From Mesorhizobium sp. M4B.F.Ca.ET.058.02.1.1 (GTDB lineage Bacteria; Pseudomonadota; Alphaproteobacteria; Rhizobiales; Rhizobiaceae), in the NCBI RefSeq assembly GCF_003952505.1, contig NZ_CP034450.1:4960001-5024000 (forward strand): DNA of 64,000 nucleotides, read 5' to 3'. How positions within the stretch are numbered: the first letter of the stretch is position 1; the number at the start of each line of letters is the position of its first letter. The notes below the pieces were generated by a model. The model did no database searches and was not told the DNA's origin. It saw nothing but the letters and a program-made list of their open reading frames with translations. Below are positions 19,135-28,031 of this stretch, one piece after another. The translations under genes were made by a program, and so were the position numbers.

Positions 19135-19628
19135 CTGCCAATGTACAAAAGCCTCGTGAATTCACCGGCAGGCACATGCTGGTCATCATCCTGGCCTTTT
19201 TCGGCGTGGTCATCGCAGTCAATCTGACCATGGCAACGCTCGCCAGCACAAGCTGGACTGGCCTCGTCGTCGAAAACACCTATGTGGCGAGCCAGCAATT
19301 CAACAAGAAGGCCGAGGAAGGACGGGCGCAGGCAGCACTTGGCTGGACCGGCAAGCTGACCATCGCATGGGGCGAAGTTCGCTATGGCCTCGCCGACGTC
19401 GCCGGCAAGCCGGTTCCCTTGCACGGCGTCAAGGTGCTGTTTCGCCATCCCGCGTACGAGAAGGAGGACAAGTCGGTCACCCTCGCACCCGCCTCGGGCC
19501 AGGAATTCGCAGCCCAGCACATGCCGAAGGACGGCGTCTGGATTGTCGAAGTCGACGCCGACGCCGGTCTGGACAAACCGTATCGCGACGTCCGCCGGAT
19601 CATGATTTCCAATGGAGCGCTGCAATGA
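19131..19628 (+). CDS. ccoH: cbb3 oxidase assembly protein CcoH
   Basis: A FixH family protein of 165 residues with an N-terminal membrane segment (MLVIILAFFGVVIAVNLTMA) and a periplasmic beta domain. CcoH interacts with oxidase subunits during assembly. It overlaps ccoG and ccoI by ATGA at each side, so ccoGHI are translationally coupled. Confidence 0.92.
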   Translation: MTANVQKPREFTGRHMLVIILAFFGVVIAVNLTMATLASTSWTGLVVENTYVASQQFNKKAEEGRAQAALGWTGKLTIAWGEVRYGLADVAGKPVPLHGVKVLFRHPAYEKEDKSVTLAPASGQEFAAQHMPKDGVWIVEVDADAGLDKPYRDVRRIMISNGALQ

Positions 19629-21898
19629 GTTGTTGTGCACCGGGCGCCGAAATGGCGCTTGATCTGGTCAACACCGGATCGGTCCTGCCGTCCAGCCAGG
19701 AGATCAGGCTGGCGAGCCGATCGCTTGGCGATGATCTTCACCAGACCGATCTTTCAGTACCGACGGTTCATTGCGCAGGCTGCATCCAGACGATCGAGAC
19801 GGCGCTGGGAAAGCTCGATCGCGTCGAGAGCGCCCGCGTCAACCTGTCGACGAAACGGGTCTCTGTCCGGTGGCGTGGTGACGAGGTCCCACCGTTCGTC
19901 GTCGCGCTTGGGCGGCTAGGCTACCAGGCGCATCTCTTCCCTTCCGAGGTCGGCGACAAGGACAGGACGTTATCGGATTTGATCCGCGCGGTCGCGGTTG
20001 CCGGCTTTGCGGCGGGCAACATCATGCTGCTTTCGGTCTCGGTCTGGTCCGGCGCCGAAGGTGCTACCCGCGACCTGTTTCACTGGGTCTCGGCGCTGAT
20101 CGCCATTCCTGCCCTCGCCTTCGCCGGCGGCATCTTCTTCCGTTCGGCCTGGAATGCTTTGCGCCATGGCCGCATGAATATGGACGTGCCGATCGCGGTC
20201 GGTGTTTCGCTCGCCTACGCCATGAGCCTCTACGAGACGATCAACCATGGCGATCACGCCTATTTTGACGCGTCGGTATCGCTGCTGTTCTTCCTGTTGA
20301 TCGGCCGCACGTTGGATCACGTGATGCGCGAACGTGCCCGGACCGCTGTGAAAGGCCTGTCCCAGTTGGCCGCACATGGCGCCATGGTGCTGCGCAGCGA
20401 CGGCGCGCGCGACTATTTGCCGGTCGGCGAGATCGAACCAGGCATGCGGTTGTTGATCGCAGCCGGTGAGAGGATCCCCGTCGACGGCAAGATCATCCAG
20501 GGAACGTCGGATCTCGACTGCTCGCTGGCCTCAGGCGAAAGCACGCCGAAAAACGTGGCGCCGGGCGAAGCAGTTCAGGCCGGCGTGCTCAATCTTACCG
20601 GCCCGCTGACGATTGAGGCGACAGCCGCCGCGAAGGATTCGTTTCTGGCGGAAATGGTTCGTCTTATGGAAGCCGCAGAGGGCGGCCGCGCGCATTATCG
20701 CCGGATCGCCGATCGCGTTTCAGCGCTCTATGCCCCGGTGGTTCATCTCACAGCCTTCGCGACGTTCCTTGGCTGGATGGCGGTGACCGGCGACTGGCAC
20801 CGGGCGATAACCATCGCCATTGCCGTTCTGATCATCACCTGCCCGTGCGCGCTCGGCCTCGCCGTACCGATCGTTCAGGTGGTCGCCGCGCGGCGCCTGT
20901 TTGAGAACGGCATCATGGTAAAGGACGGTTCTGCCATGGAGCGCCTGGCGACGATTGATACAGCGGTGTTCGACAAGACCGGAACGCTCACGCTCGGCCA
21001 GCCCCGGCTGGTCAATGCATCGTCGATCGATCCGGCCATGCTGGCAGTCGCGGGAGACATGGCTACGCATTCCCGCCATCCTTTTTCAAAGGCCATAGCC
21101 GGTTTTGCCCATCCCGGCGGGCAGTACAAATTTGATGCCGTCACCGAGCATCCAGGGTTTGGAATCGAAGCCACTGGAGCCGGAAGCACCTGGCGGCTAG
21201 GCCGACGCGGATGGGCTGGATGGAGAGCCCGGACCGGTGGTGAAGGCAAACATGGCGGAACCGTGCTGACAAAAGACGGGTTCATTGTCGCGACCTTCGA
21301 TTTTGAGGACGCGCTGCGCGCAGACGCCAAGGCGGCGATCGGGCAATTGAGCCATGCCGGGGTGTCAGTGGAAATGCTGTCGGGCGATACTGCGGGTGCC
21401 TGCGGTGAAGTCGCAGAAATGCTGGGTGTCAAGGACTTCGTTCCGTGCCTGCTGCCATCCGGCAAGGTCGAGCGCATCGAGACCCTGGCGAAAGACGGAC
21501 ACAAGGTTCTGATGGTTGGCGACGGCCTCAACGACACGCCGGCGCTCAGCGCGGCGCATGTCTCGATCGCTCCAGCTACCGCCGCCGACATTGGCCGCAA
21601 TGCCGCCGACTTCGTATTCCTGCGCGAAAGCCTTCTGGCAGTGCCTCTCGCGCTGGACGTCTCGCGCAAGGCGGGACACCTGATCCGCCAGAACATCGCG
21701 ATTGCGATCGTCTACAATGCGGTGGCAGTACCAATCGCCATCCTCGGGCACGCCACGCCTTTGTTAGCGGCGATTGCCATGTCTGCCTCATCGGTGCTTG
21801 TTATTGGAAACGCATTGCGCTTGCACGGCTTCGGGGCGAATGCGACGCTGCAAGTTATTCAAAAAGTCGGACGCTCCGCAGTCAGCTATTCGGCATAA
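19625..21898 (+). CDS. ccoI: Copper-translocating P-type ATPase CcoI
   Basis: The FixI copper exporter that supplies copper for the CcoN active site. It has 757 residues. Order seen: N-terminal heavy-metal domain with C50 and C53 (VHCAGC), membrane segments, actuator SGESTP, the ion-path motif CPC (IITCPCALGL), the phosphorylation motif DKTGTLTLG and GDGLNDTPAL. The frame is open for 86 codons upstream inside ccoH, but MSCCAPG at the ATGA overlap is the natural start. Confidence 0.95.
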   Translation: MSCCAPGAEMALDLVNTGSVLPSSQEIRLASRSLGDDLHQTDLSVPTVHCAGCIQTIETALGKLDRVESARVNLSTKRVSVRWRGDEVPPFVVALGRLGYQAHLFPSEVGDKDRTLSDLIRAVAVAGFAAGNIMLLSVSVWSGAEGATRDLFHWVSALIAIPALAFAGGIFFRSAWNALRHGRMNMDVPIAVGVSLAYAMSLYETINHGDHAYFDASVSLLFFLLIGRTLDHVMRERARTAVKGLSQLAAHGAMVLRSDGARDYLPVGEIEPGMRLLIAAGERIPVDGKIIQGTSDLDCSLASGESTPKNVAPGEAVQAGVLNLTGPLTIEATAAAKDSFLAEMVRLMEAAEGGRAHYRRIADRVSALYAPVVHLTAFATFLGWMAVTGDWHRAITIAIAVLIITCPCALGLAVPIVQVVAARRLFENGIMVKDGSAMERLATIDTAVFDKTGTLTLGQPRLVNASSIDPAMLAVAGDMATHSRHPFSKAIAGFAHPGGQYKFDAVTEHPGFGIEATGAGSTWRLGRRGWAGWRARTGGEGKHGGTVLTKDGFIVATFDFEDALRADAKAAIGQLSHAGVSVEMLSGDTAGACGEVAEMLGVKDFVPCLLPSGKVERIETLAKDGHKVLMVGDGLNDTPALSAAHVSIAPATAADIGRNAADFVFLRESLLAVPLALDVSRKAGHLIRQNIAIAIVYNAVAVPIAILGHATPLLAAIAMSASSVLVIGNALRLHGFGANATLQVIQKVGRSAVSYSA

Positions 21899-21903
21899 TC
21901 CTC

Positions 21904-22059
21904 GTGACGACGTTGCTCTATCTCATACCAGTGGCCCTTTTTCTGGGTGCACTGGGTGTGTCCGGCTTCGTCTGGGCATTGCGAAGCGGTCAATACGAAG
22001 ATCTCGACGGAGCCGCCGAGCGGATACTAATTGATCGGGACGACAAACCGGAACGCTGA
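21904..22059 (+). CDS. ccoS: cbb3 oxidase assembly protein CcoS
   Basis: A 51-residue FixS protein with one membrane segment (LYLIPVALFLGALGVSGFVW) followed by the characteristic ALRSGQYEDLDGAAERIL. CcoS is needed to insert cofactors into the oxidase. It uses a GTG start 5 bases after ccoI. A longer frame reading through from inside ccoI is not real. This completes ccoNOQP-ccoGHIS. Confidence 0.9.
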   Translation: MTTLLYLIPVALFLGALGVSGFVWALRSGQYEDLDGAAERILIDRDDKPER

Positions 22060-22131
22060 TTTCAATCCGCTGTGCATAAGATGCGCGGATCGCGCTCGTC
22101 AGTCGAGCCGGCTCGGTCGGGAACAAGCTGT

Positions 22132-22159
22132 CCATGCTCCATGCTCCATGCTCCATGAC
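22132..22159 (+). repeat. Short tandem repeat, 7-base unit
   Basis: CCATGCT occurs three times head to tail, followed by a fourth unit that differs at two positions (CCATGAC). It lies about 70 bases downstream of ccoS in noncoding sequence. Length variation by slippage would be expected. Confidence 0.8.
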
Positions 22160-22369
22160 CATCTTGACCTAAGCTGCACACTACATTTGTGAAAAGCCTC
22201 TGTCGTGCGAAGGACTGCCTCCCATTGCACCCAGTATGAGGCGGCTGATGCCACGAGAGTACCTCGCGTGGCCGGACGAGAGCTTGGCCATGTGCGCACG
22301 GGTTCCAAAGTGGAACGTCACGGTCGATCACCTGACCGTGAACCGCCAGTGCCGATTGGTCATGTCTGG

Positions 22370-22383
22370 CTGATCCAGATCAG
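22370..22383. promoter_or_regulatory. Orphan FNR/FixK-type box downstream of ccoS
   Basis: CTGATCCAGATCAG is a perfect palindrome with the same arms as the hemN/fnrN box. A class II start point would fall near 22,418, just before a GGAGA and two ATG codons. No recognised microaerobic gene follows, only a 34-codon frame and then degraded-looking sequence. Confidence 0.65.
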
Positions 22384-22433
22384 GGTCATACTCATCGGTG
22401 TGTTCTATTGACCAGTCTTCGACGGAGAAATGC

Positions 22434-22538
22434 ATGACTTACGGAAAGATTGGTCGTCATTATCAGCACCTTCACGGTTCTGGGTTTTCTGTCGTGTGGT
22501 CGGCCATGCCTTGTGCTTACGGCGCAGCCATTAGCTGA
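22434..22538 (+). CDS. 34-residue frame behind the orphan anaerobox
   Basis: The ATG has GGAG at 6 bases and sits about 16 bases after the start point predicted from the anaerobox. The product is small and has no recognisable domain. In a neighbouring frame the same DNA encodes a hydrophobic stretch resembling a lipoprotein signal (LVVIISTFTVLGFLSCG), with only a TTG start. So the true coding frame is uncertain, and this may be a decayed gene or a regulatory RNA. Confidence 0.3.
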   Translation: MTYGKIGRHYQHLHGSGFSVVWSAMPCAYGAAIS

Positions 22539-22608
22539 CCGGCGTCGTGTGTATCTCGCTTGCTGGCTGACCATCCGCGTGGCTGCGCGGACACGGGGGC
22601 CGATCAAC
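22534..22608 (+). repeat. Diverged copy of the sequence at 23,071-23,145
   Basis: About 75 bases here align with 23,071-23,145 at roughly three quarters identity by eye, with an identical core TCTCGCTTGCTGGC. A second, weaker block of similarity lies just upstream of each copy (22,290-22,330 and 23,018-23,058), and in this copy the two blocks are separated by about 200 bases that include the anaerobox. Confidence 0.5.
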
Positions 22609-22629
22609 AGCTTTCGCCTTTGATGGGTT

Positions 22630-23016
22630 GTGTGCGTCGAAAGTGGCCTTCTTTGGGCTGACTTCGTAGAAATGTTCCAGGGCTCGCATCCAGCGCCGAA
22701 GATCCTCGTGATGTCAACGTGCTGCGGAGCATCATCGGGGTTGGGACGTGCGTTTTCGAGATCGATCAACCGTCCGAAGTTGATCATTGGTTCGAGTGAC
22801 GCGCGCTATTTCGACGACTATGTCGCCGCGTGGGCTTTGCTCTATCGGCGACTGAATTGCAAGGACATCGACATCGAAGCCATGCAGCAGGTTCTTGATG
22901 AGATATGCGCGGTCGTGGATAAAAGTTTCCGCTACCTTGGCTGGGATGACGAGAGAGAGCGCTACGTTCGATACCCTCGCAAGAGAGCCCGCTTCGACGT
23001 CGTGGAGCGTGAGTAG
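22630..23016 (+). CDS. Hypothetical protein
   Basis: Up to 128 residues from a GTG, or 115 from the ATG at 22,669. The C-terminal 75 residues (DDYVAAWALLYRRLNCKDID onward) look like a genuine helical protein. The N-terminal part is less convincing: between about 22,665 and 22,799 another frame is also protein-like (ending EIDQPSEVDHWFE and a stop), so the gene may be two genes or a damaged one. No family recognised. It ends 1 base before an ATG that is in frame with the following FAD enzyme. Confidence 0.4.
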   Translation: MCVESGLLWADFVEMFQGSHPAPKILVMSTCCGASSGLGRAFSRSINRPKLIIGSSDARYFDDYVAAWALLYRRLNCKDIDIEAMQQVLDEICAVVDKSFRYLGWDDERERYVRYPRKRARFDVVERE

Positions 23017-23299
23017 TATGCGCAAGGGTTCCAGGTGGAATGTGGCGATCGATGCGGCGCGGCCGTGGCTGACCAGCGTCGCGAGTGTCTCGCTTGCTGG
23101 CGGCGATCTGCGCGGCTGCGCGGCCAAAGGGCGGGATCGGTTAGCCGCATCCACCTCTGAGCGCTTTGAGTGCTTCGTTGCCGATCGATGCGAATCTCCC
23201 GGCCCAGCGCCTTTAGGCAATGCGGCGGCCACGGAGCTCATGTCACTCGGCTCAGTTCCACCGTTACACGAGGATAGGCGACCGGATGGCGGCACGCTG

Positions 23300-24478
23300 A
23301 TGGGCTCTGACGATAATTTTGACATCGTTGTCGTTGGAGCCGGCCCGGTCGGCCTTTCGTTCGCTGCGTCGCTTGCCCAAAGCGAACTCAAGGTGGCAGT
23401 TGTTGAACAGAACACATTCGATAGTCTGGCGAATCCGGCTTTCGATGGTCGCGAAATCGCGCTGACCAACGCTTCGATCAGAACCCTTCGCGAGCTCGGC
23501 GCCTGGGATGTCATCCCGGCTTCGGACAAATCAGCACTTCAAGGCGCGCGCGTGCTCAACGGCTCGAGCGCATTCGCTCTTCGTTTCGATCCTCCCAGCA
23601 ACTCTGGAGAACCGCTGGGGGTTTTGGTTCCAAATTGCCGGATCCGCGAGGCGCTGTTCAAAATCGTCCGCTTGCAGGATCGCGCCCGGCTGTTGTGCGG
23701 CCACTCGGTCGTCGATGCAACAAACAGCCAAGAAGGAGCAGTCGTAACGCTCTCTAATGGCGCGCGTTTAACTGCTCGGCTGGTTGTTGCCGCGGATTCG
23801 CGTTTGTCCGCCACGCGTGATCTGCTAGGCATCGGCGCCGATATCAACCGGCTTGGCCACTCGATGCTGATTTGCCGAGTGAGGCACGAGCGCGCCCACC
23901 ACCAGATCGCCATCGAATGGTTCGATCACCATCAGACGATAGCGATGTTGCCCCTCGCGGAGGGCATGTCGTCGCTGCTGCTCACATTGCGCTCAAACGA
24001 GGCCTATAGACTGCTTGCCTTCGATGATGATTTGTTCCTGTCGGAGTTGACGAAACGGTGTCGAGGGCGCCTTGGAAAAATGACCTTGGCAAGCAAGCGC
24101 CACACCTATCCGCTGGTCACGACCTGGGCGCACAAATTCCGGGCGCCGAGCGCCGCACTCATCGGCGACGCTGCCATCGGCATGCACCCGGTGACCGCTC
24201 ACGGATTCAACATCGGTCTCAGCAGCCAGAAGCAACTCGCCCGTGGAATCATGACTGCGTGCCGCGACGGCCGCAATGTTGGCGACCCCGACATGCTGCA
24301 TATATACGAAAGGCGGCTGCGCCTGTCGGCGGCGCCGCTCTACCATGCAACGAACATATTGATTGGACTCTACTCCAGAGACCACCTGGCGGCACGGCTT
24401 GCAAGGCATCTGGGGCTTCGCTTTGCCCAACATGTTCCCCTTGTCCGGCATGGGATATCGGCGGAGCTCCAGCGGTGA
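23300..24478 (+). CDS. ubiM: FAD-dependent ubiquinone-ring hydroxylase, probably UbiM
   Basis: A UbiH/UbiF/Coq6-family flavoprotein monooxygenase of 392 residues. Seen: N-terminal FAD fold FDIVVVGAGPVGLSFAASLA, the segment FDGREIALTNAS that favours UbiM, and the second FAD motif ALIGDAAIGMHPVTAHGFN. Known: UbiM hydroxylates the quinone ring during ubiquinone synthesis. In this position it could supply quinone to the respiratory chain that ends in cbb3. The frame is open upstream to an ATG at 23,018, but the extra 94 residues are not family-like. Family confident, subfamily less so. Confidence 0.75.
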   Translation: MGSDDNFDIVVVGAGPVGLSFAASLAQSELKVAVVEQNTFDSLANPAFDGREIALTNASIRTLRELGAWDVIPASDKSALQGARVLNGSSAFALRFDPPSNSGEPLGVLVPNCRIREALFKIVRLQDRARLLCGHSVVDATNSQEGAVVTLSNGARLTARLVVAADSRLSATRDLLGIGADINRLGHSMLICRVRHERAHHQIAIEWFDHHQTIAMLPLAEGMSSLLLTLRSNEAYRLLAFDDDLFLSELTKRCRGRLGKMTLASKRHTYPLVTTWAHKFRAPSAALIGDAAIGMHPVTAHGFNIGLSSQKQLARGIMTACRDGRNVGDPDMLHIYERRLRLSAAPLYHATNILIGLYSRDHLAARLARHLGLRFAQHVPLVRHGISAELQR

Positions 24479-24640
24479 TACTGCACCAGCAGTCGCATTT
24501 TTGCGCGTGCTGGGCGAGCGATGGGAGAGAGTGCATGATGCACCGGAGTAATCCTGCTCCCCGACGCTGATCTCCGATTGAAGAATTAACCCGTCCTTCA
24601 GGGGGGCTGCATAGGCTGCGGACAAGCAGGAGTAAGCAAG

Positions 24641-26555
24641 CTGACCCGTCCAGCCTTGGAAAAGAAGATCCGCTGGAGGCGAGAATCCTTCAGGACCAGC
24701 TCGCTGATCTGAGGGCAGGCCTTTTCGTCTCAATGCCGATAAGCATTGTGCTGTCCGGGCTGATTTTGACCGTGCAGGCCCTTTCCGGGAACGGTCTTGC
24801 TGGCGCGGCCTGGTTTTCGGTCGTTAATGCGATAAATGCCGCCCGCCTTGCACTCGCCCGTCATCAGCTGAAGGAACCCGGAGTCCAGGATGATCTGACA
24901 CGGGTTTGGCTGCGGCTTCGCTGGTTTGGCAGGCTTGCTCTTCTGGCGGGATTCACCTGGTCATTCCTTGCCATCCTAACGGCTGGATACACGACGTCTC
25001 AAGCATCGCTGCATCTAATAATTCTGGCGGGCATTTCAGCTGGCGCGGTCACGTACGGCAGCTCATATGCTGCGGCAGCGATATGCTTCATCACACCGCC
25101 ACTCCTCATTGCCGCCGCATGTTTGCTGACGAAGGGAGCCCCGGAAAACTACATTCTGGCTTTTGCCGTCCTGCTTTTCGAGGGCGGCCTGGTTCGATCC
25201 TCGTTCGTTGGACAAGCGCGCTTCCGTGACGCGAGCCGCCTGAGACATCAAGCCGAGCGGCTTGCCGCGGAAATGGAGCGCAATTCCAGGGAGGACCATC
25301 TTACCGCGCTCCTCAACAGGCGGGGCCTCGAACATGCAATCGATCAGTTTGAGAACACCGATGGACCCTTTGTGGCCATGCTGATTGATCTGGACGGGTT
25401 CAAATCTGTCAACGGTACCTACGGTCACAGAACGGGTGACGAGCTGCTTGCCAGGATCGCCCGCCGAATAGAGGAAGAAGCACCGGAGGGCTCAACGCTC
25501 GCCCGCATCGGTGGGGATGAATTCGTGCTGGTTTTTTCTTCGCGAAAGAATTCTCCTTCTCCCACCAATCTCGCGTCCAATCTCATAGCCAAGCTTGCTC
25601 GCCCCTATCCTGGGATCGCATCCGTCCGCATTGGAGCGTCTATAGGAATCTACTTGGCTGAAAACCCCGGACTGACGGAAATGTTGTTGCGGGCCGACAT
25701 CGCCCTTTACACAGCTAAGCGCCGCGGCAGGAATGAATTTTGTCTGTTCGGTGCCGAGCTAGCCCGGGAACTGCAACGCCGCCAGTCAATCGAACGCGAT
25801 CTTCATTCGGCGATAACGATGAGAAGCTTGGTCGCTTGGTTTCAGCCAATCGTAAGACTCGAAACTGAAGCGTCGTCGGTTTTGAAGCCTTGCTAAGATG
25901 GTCTCACCCGCTTCACGGTCCCATTTCTCCGCCCGAGATCATGACAGCGGCACGCGAAACTGGAATGCTTCAGCTGCTAACTCAAACGGTATTCGCCGAC
26001 TGTTGCGCTCTTATCGAGGGCTTGGTCAAAGCTGACCGTCGTGATGTTCGTGTGGCGATGAATGTTTCACCGCGCGAGTTGGAAGCTGGCGATATTGACG
26101 AGATGATTCTTAATGGTCTGGCGGCAAAAGACCTCCCTGCAACGATGTTCGACATCGAGATTACCGAAGAAGCCCCAGTGGATCCGGACAGAGTGGATGA
26201 AAAGCTCGGCCAGCTTTCACATGCTGGCATTTCTATCGCGCTCGAGGACTTCGGCACCGGTTTTTCGACGTTGGCATCGCTCAAGGACAGTCGGATCAGG
26301 AAAGTGAAAATAGATCAGGGCTTCATTCGCGGCTTAGCCAAGTCCCGGGAGAATCGGCTGCTTGTCAAAGCGGTGATTGACCTTGGTAGGACGCTCGGGA
26401 TCGAGGTCATGGCCGAGGGCGTTGAAACAGAGGCAGATCGGCAAACTCTGTACAAGCTTGGCTGCAGAACCGCGCAGGGCTTCCTGTTCTCTAAGGCAGT
26501 GCCTCTCCATTTGGCACTTGATTCGGTAGTAAAAGAGCACGCGAAGGAGTTGTGA
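24641..26555 (+). pseudogene. GGDEF-EAL cyclic-di-GMP protein broken by two frameshifts
   Basis: Domains in order: a short N-terminal stretch (DPLEARILQDQLADLRAG) in one frame, then from about 24,720 several hydrophobic segments and a GGDEF domain (IGGDEFVLVF) in a second frame, then from about 25,870 an EAL domain (VGFEALLRW; ALEDFGTGFSTLASLK) in a third. Each change is what one lost base would give. Both signature motifs are intact, so an unbroken version could both make and degrade cyclic-di-GMP. The start is uncertain: only a CTG follows the AGGAG at 24,628. Either decay or sequencing deletions. Confidence 0.8.
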
Positions 26556-27396
26556 CCGGCCTCTCCGTCCGTGCTGCTCGCGGAACTTTCATGTGGGGTG
26601 GACCTGACGCGCGAAAGCCGTTTCGGACGGTAGAGTTATTACGGGGGCGAAACTGAGCACGTGGTTTGGATAGCAGCAATCCGGTCCACCGGCGCACATG
26701 CAGCGGCTTCATACAAGCGTTCAAGTTGCGAGATGAGCTTGAGTGAACGACGTCGGAGAATTGCGTCCCTTGGACGCTGGTTTCGCGGTTCCCGTAGGAT
26801 TCGATTACGGGAAGCGTTCTTGGCTGCTTCTCGGCTCAGCGCTCATCTGGATGAACAACGTACCCGCGGTCAAGGTTTTCGCGACCTCAACCCAGTCACC
26901 ATCCCGCAACAGCAGCGGTCGGGTCCTGATCAAGCGCTCAGCCTCAGCACAGGTGCTGGAGCAACGGTAGAGCGCGGAAAACGTGTATCGGAATGCGCTG
27001 GCTCACCATAGGAAGCTGCCACGGCATGTCGAATGTCCCCAGGGGCGGGACCGTTCCCTTGCATTTGTCTCGATGACGGGCTCTCAAAGCTAAAGCCAAG
27101 AGAGCTTTATAAAAATCGCACCCGATCGGCTGCGCAACGACGACCAGCTGAGGCCCGATCGGGTGCTAAGGTCGTGCCAAAAAAGGCGCGTCACTGTCGC
27201 ATTTCTAGCCGGCTTGCGATCGGACGTCATCTCTTGGCGATCGTTGCCCCTTCTCTCAAATGCGCTTAGCGGCGCCGACGGCGAATAGCGCAAGCTTTTC
27301 CACCCGTTTCTACTCCACTACCGAGACTCGTCACCAACCTCCTTTTATTCGCTTCCATATGGCCCATCCTGTCTCCAATCGAGGAGGAGCGCGAAC
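26556..27396. other. Gene-poor stretch with a minus-strand remnant and inverted repeats
   Basis: About 840 bases without a confident gene. On the minus strand, 26,805 to about 27,000 holds a start-less, protein-like frame of about 65 codons (LLLRDGDWVEVAKTLTAGTL near its middle) ending in a stop. The plus-strand frames across it look like shadows. A perfect 12-base inverted repeat lies at 27,118-27,166. Otherwise nothing recognised. Confidence 0.35.
27118..27166. repeat. Perfect 12-base inverted repeat
   Basis: GCACCCGATCGG and CCGATCGGGTGC face each other across 25 bases. The sequence after it contains AAAAAA but no T tract on the plus strand. It may be a hairpin of a transcript or a protein binding site. 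Its role is unknown. Confidence 0.5.
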
Positions 27397-27684
27397 ATGG
27401 GCCAAGCCGTAGAACGTCTCAGTCTCGGGAATTCTTCTGCTCGCCAAACTGCCGTTGTCACCGGCACCATATTTGGCAGGGTGACAGTGAACGACAAGAT
27501 ATCAGGCGTTCTTGTCTGGGCTGAACTATGCTTGCAAGCCATAACCCAAAAATCGCCGATCCCTTTGAATTCGAGCCGGATGAATGGGTGTTTCAAAATT
27601 TTTGGCGGTTTTAGGCAGAACCCTCCGATGGCCCGCGTACCGGTCAAGCTTCGTGAGCACTTTAGGTTCGTCGATCAGGCATAG
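27397..27684 (+). CDS. Hypothetical protein near the integrase
   Basis: A 95-residue frame preceded by a strong AGGAGG about 9 bases before its ATG, the best argument that it is translated. No domain, signal peptide or membrane segment is clear. An antisense frame covers the same bases, but has no comparable start. Function unknown. Confidence 0.4.
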   Translation: MGQAVERLSLGNSSARQTAVVTGTIFGRVTVNDKISGVLVWAELCLQAITQKSPIPLNSSRMNGCFKIFGGFRQNPPMARVPVKLREHFRFVDQA

Positions 27685-27695
27685 GTTTGTATCCC

Positions 27696-28031
27696 ATGCC
27701 ACATGCTGGCCGTTTGCCTAGTTCGGAAGCCCTCGAGAGGCGTTGCTCGTCTTGGTATGGCGTCGCCCCTTTTTCCGATCCATCGGCCACGGAGCTAGAA
27801 TGCTGTCTAGCTGTTGCCGCCTACTTGGTCATCCGGCATGGAGATGCCTATATACCGACCTTCGAAAGGCTGGAATACGAGGTCGAACAAATGCGGCGGA
27901 AGCTCGGAAATCGCGAGCGAGCGCAGCGCGTGCTGGCCACGCTCAACCTAAATGGCTCGGACAGCTGGAGCCGTGAGGTTGGTTCTCAAGGCCTGGATGG
28001 CGCCGCAATCACATTCGCCCGGGCGGGGTAA
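27696..28031 (+). CDS. Hypothetical protein with a CLAVAAYL core, next to the integrase
   Basis: A 111-residue protein. The middle (ELECCLAVAAYLVIRHGDAY, then FERLEYEVEQMRRKLGNRER) is helical and amphipathic and resembles small hypothetical proteins found beside integrases in rhizobial elements (recollection, not checked). A fragment with the same core lies at 11,050-11,142. It converges with, and overlaps by 23 bases, the integrase gene. A TTG start 9 bases upstream is an alternative. Confidence 0.5.
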   Translation: MPHAGRLPSSEALERRCSSWYGVAPFSDPSATELECCLAVAAYLVIRHGDAYIPTFERLEYEVEQMRRKLGNRERAQRVLATLNLNGSDSWSREVGSQGLDGAAITFARAG

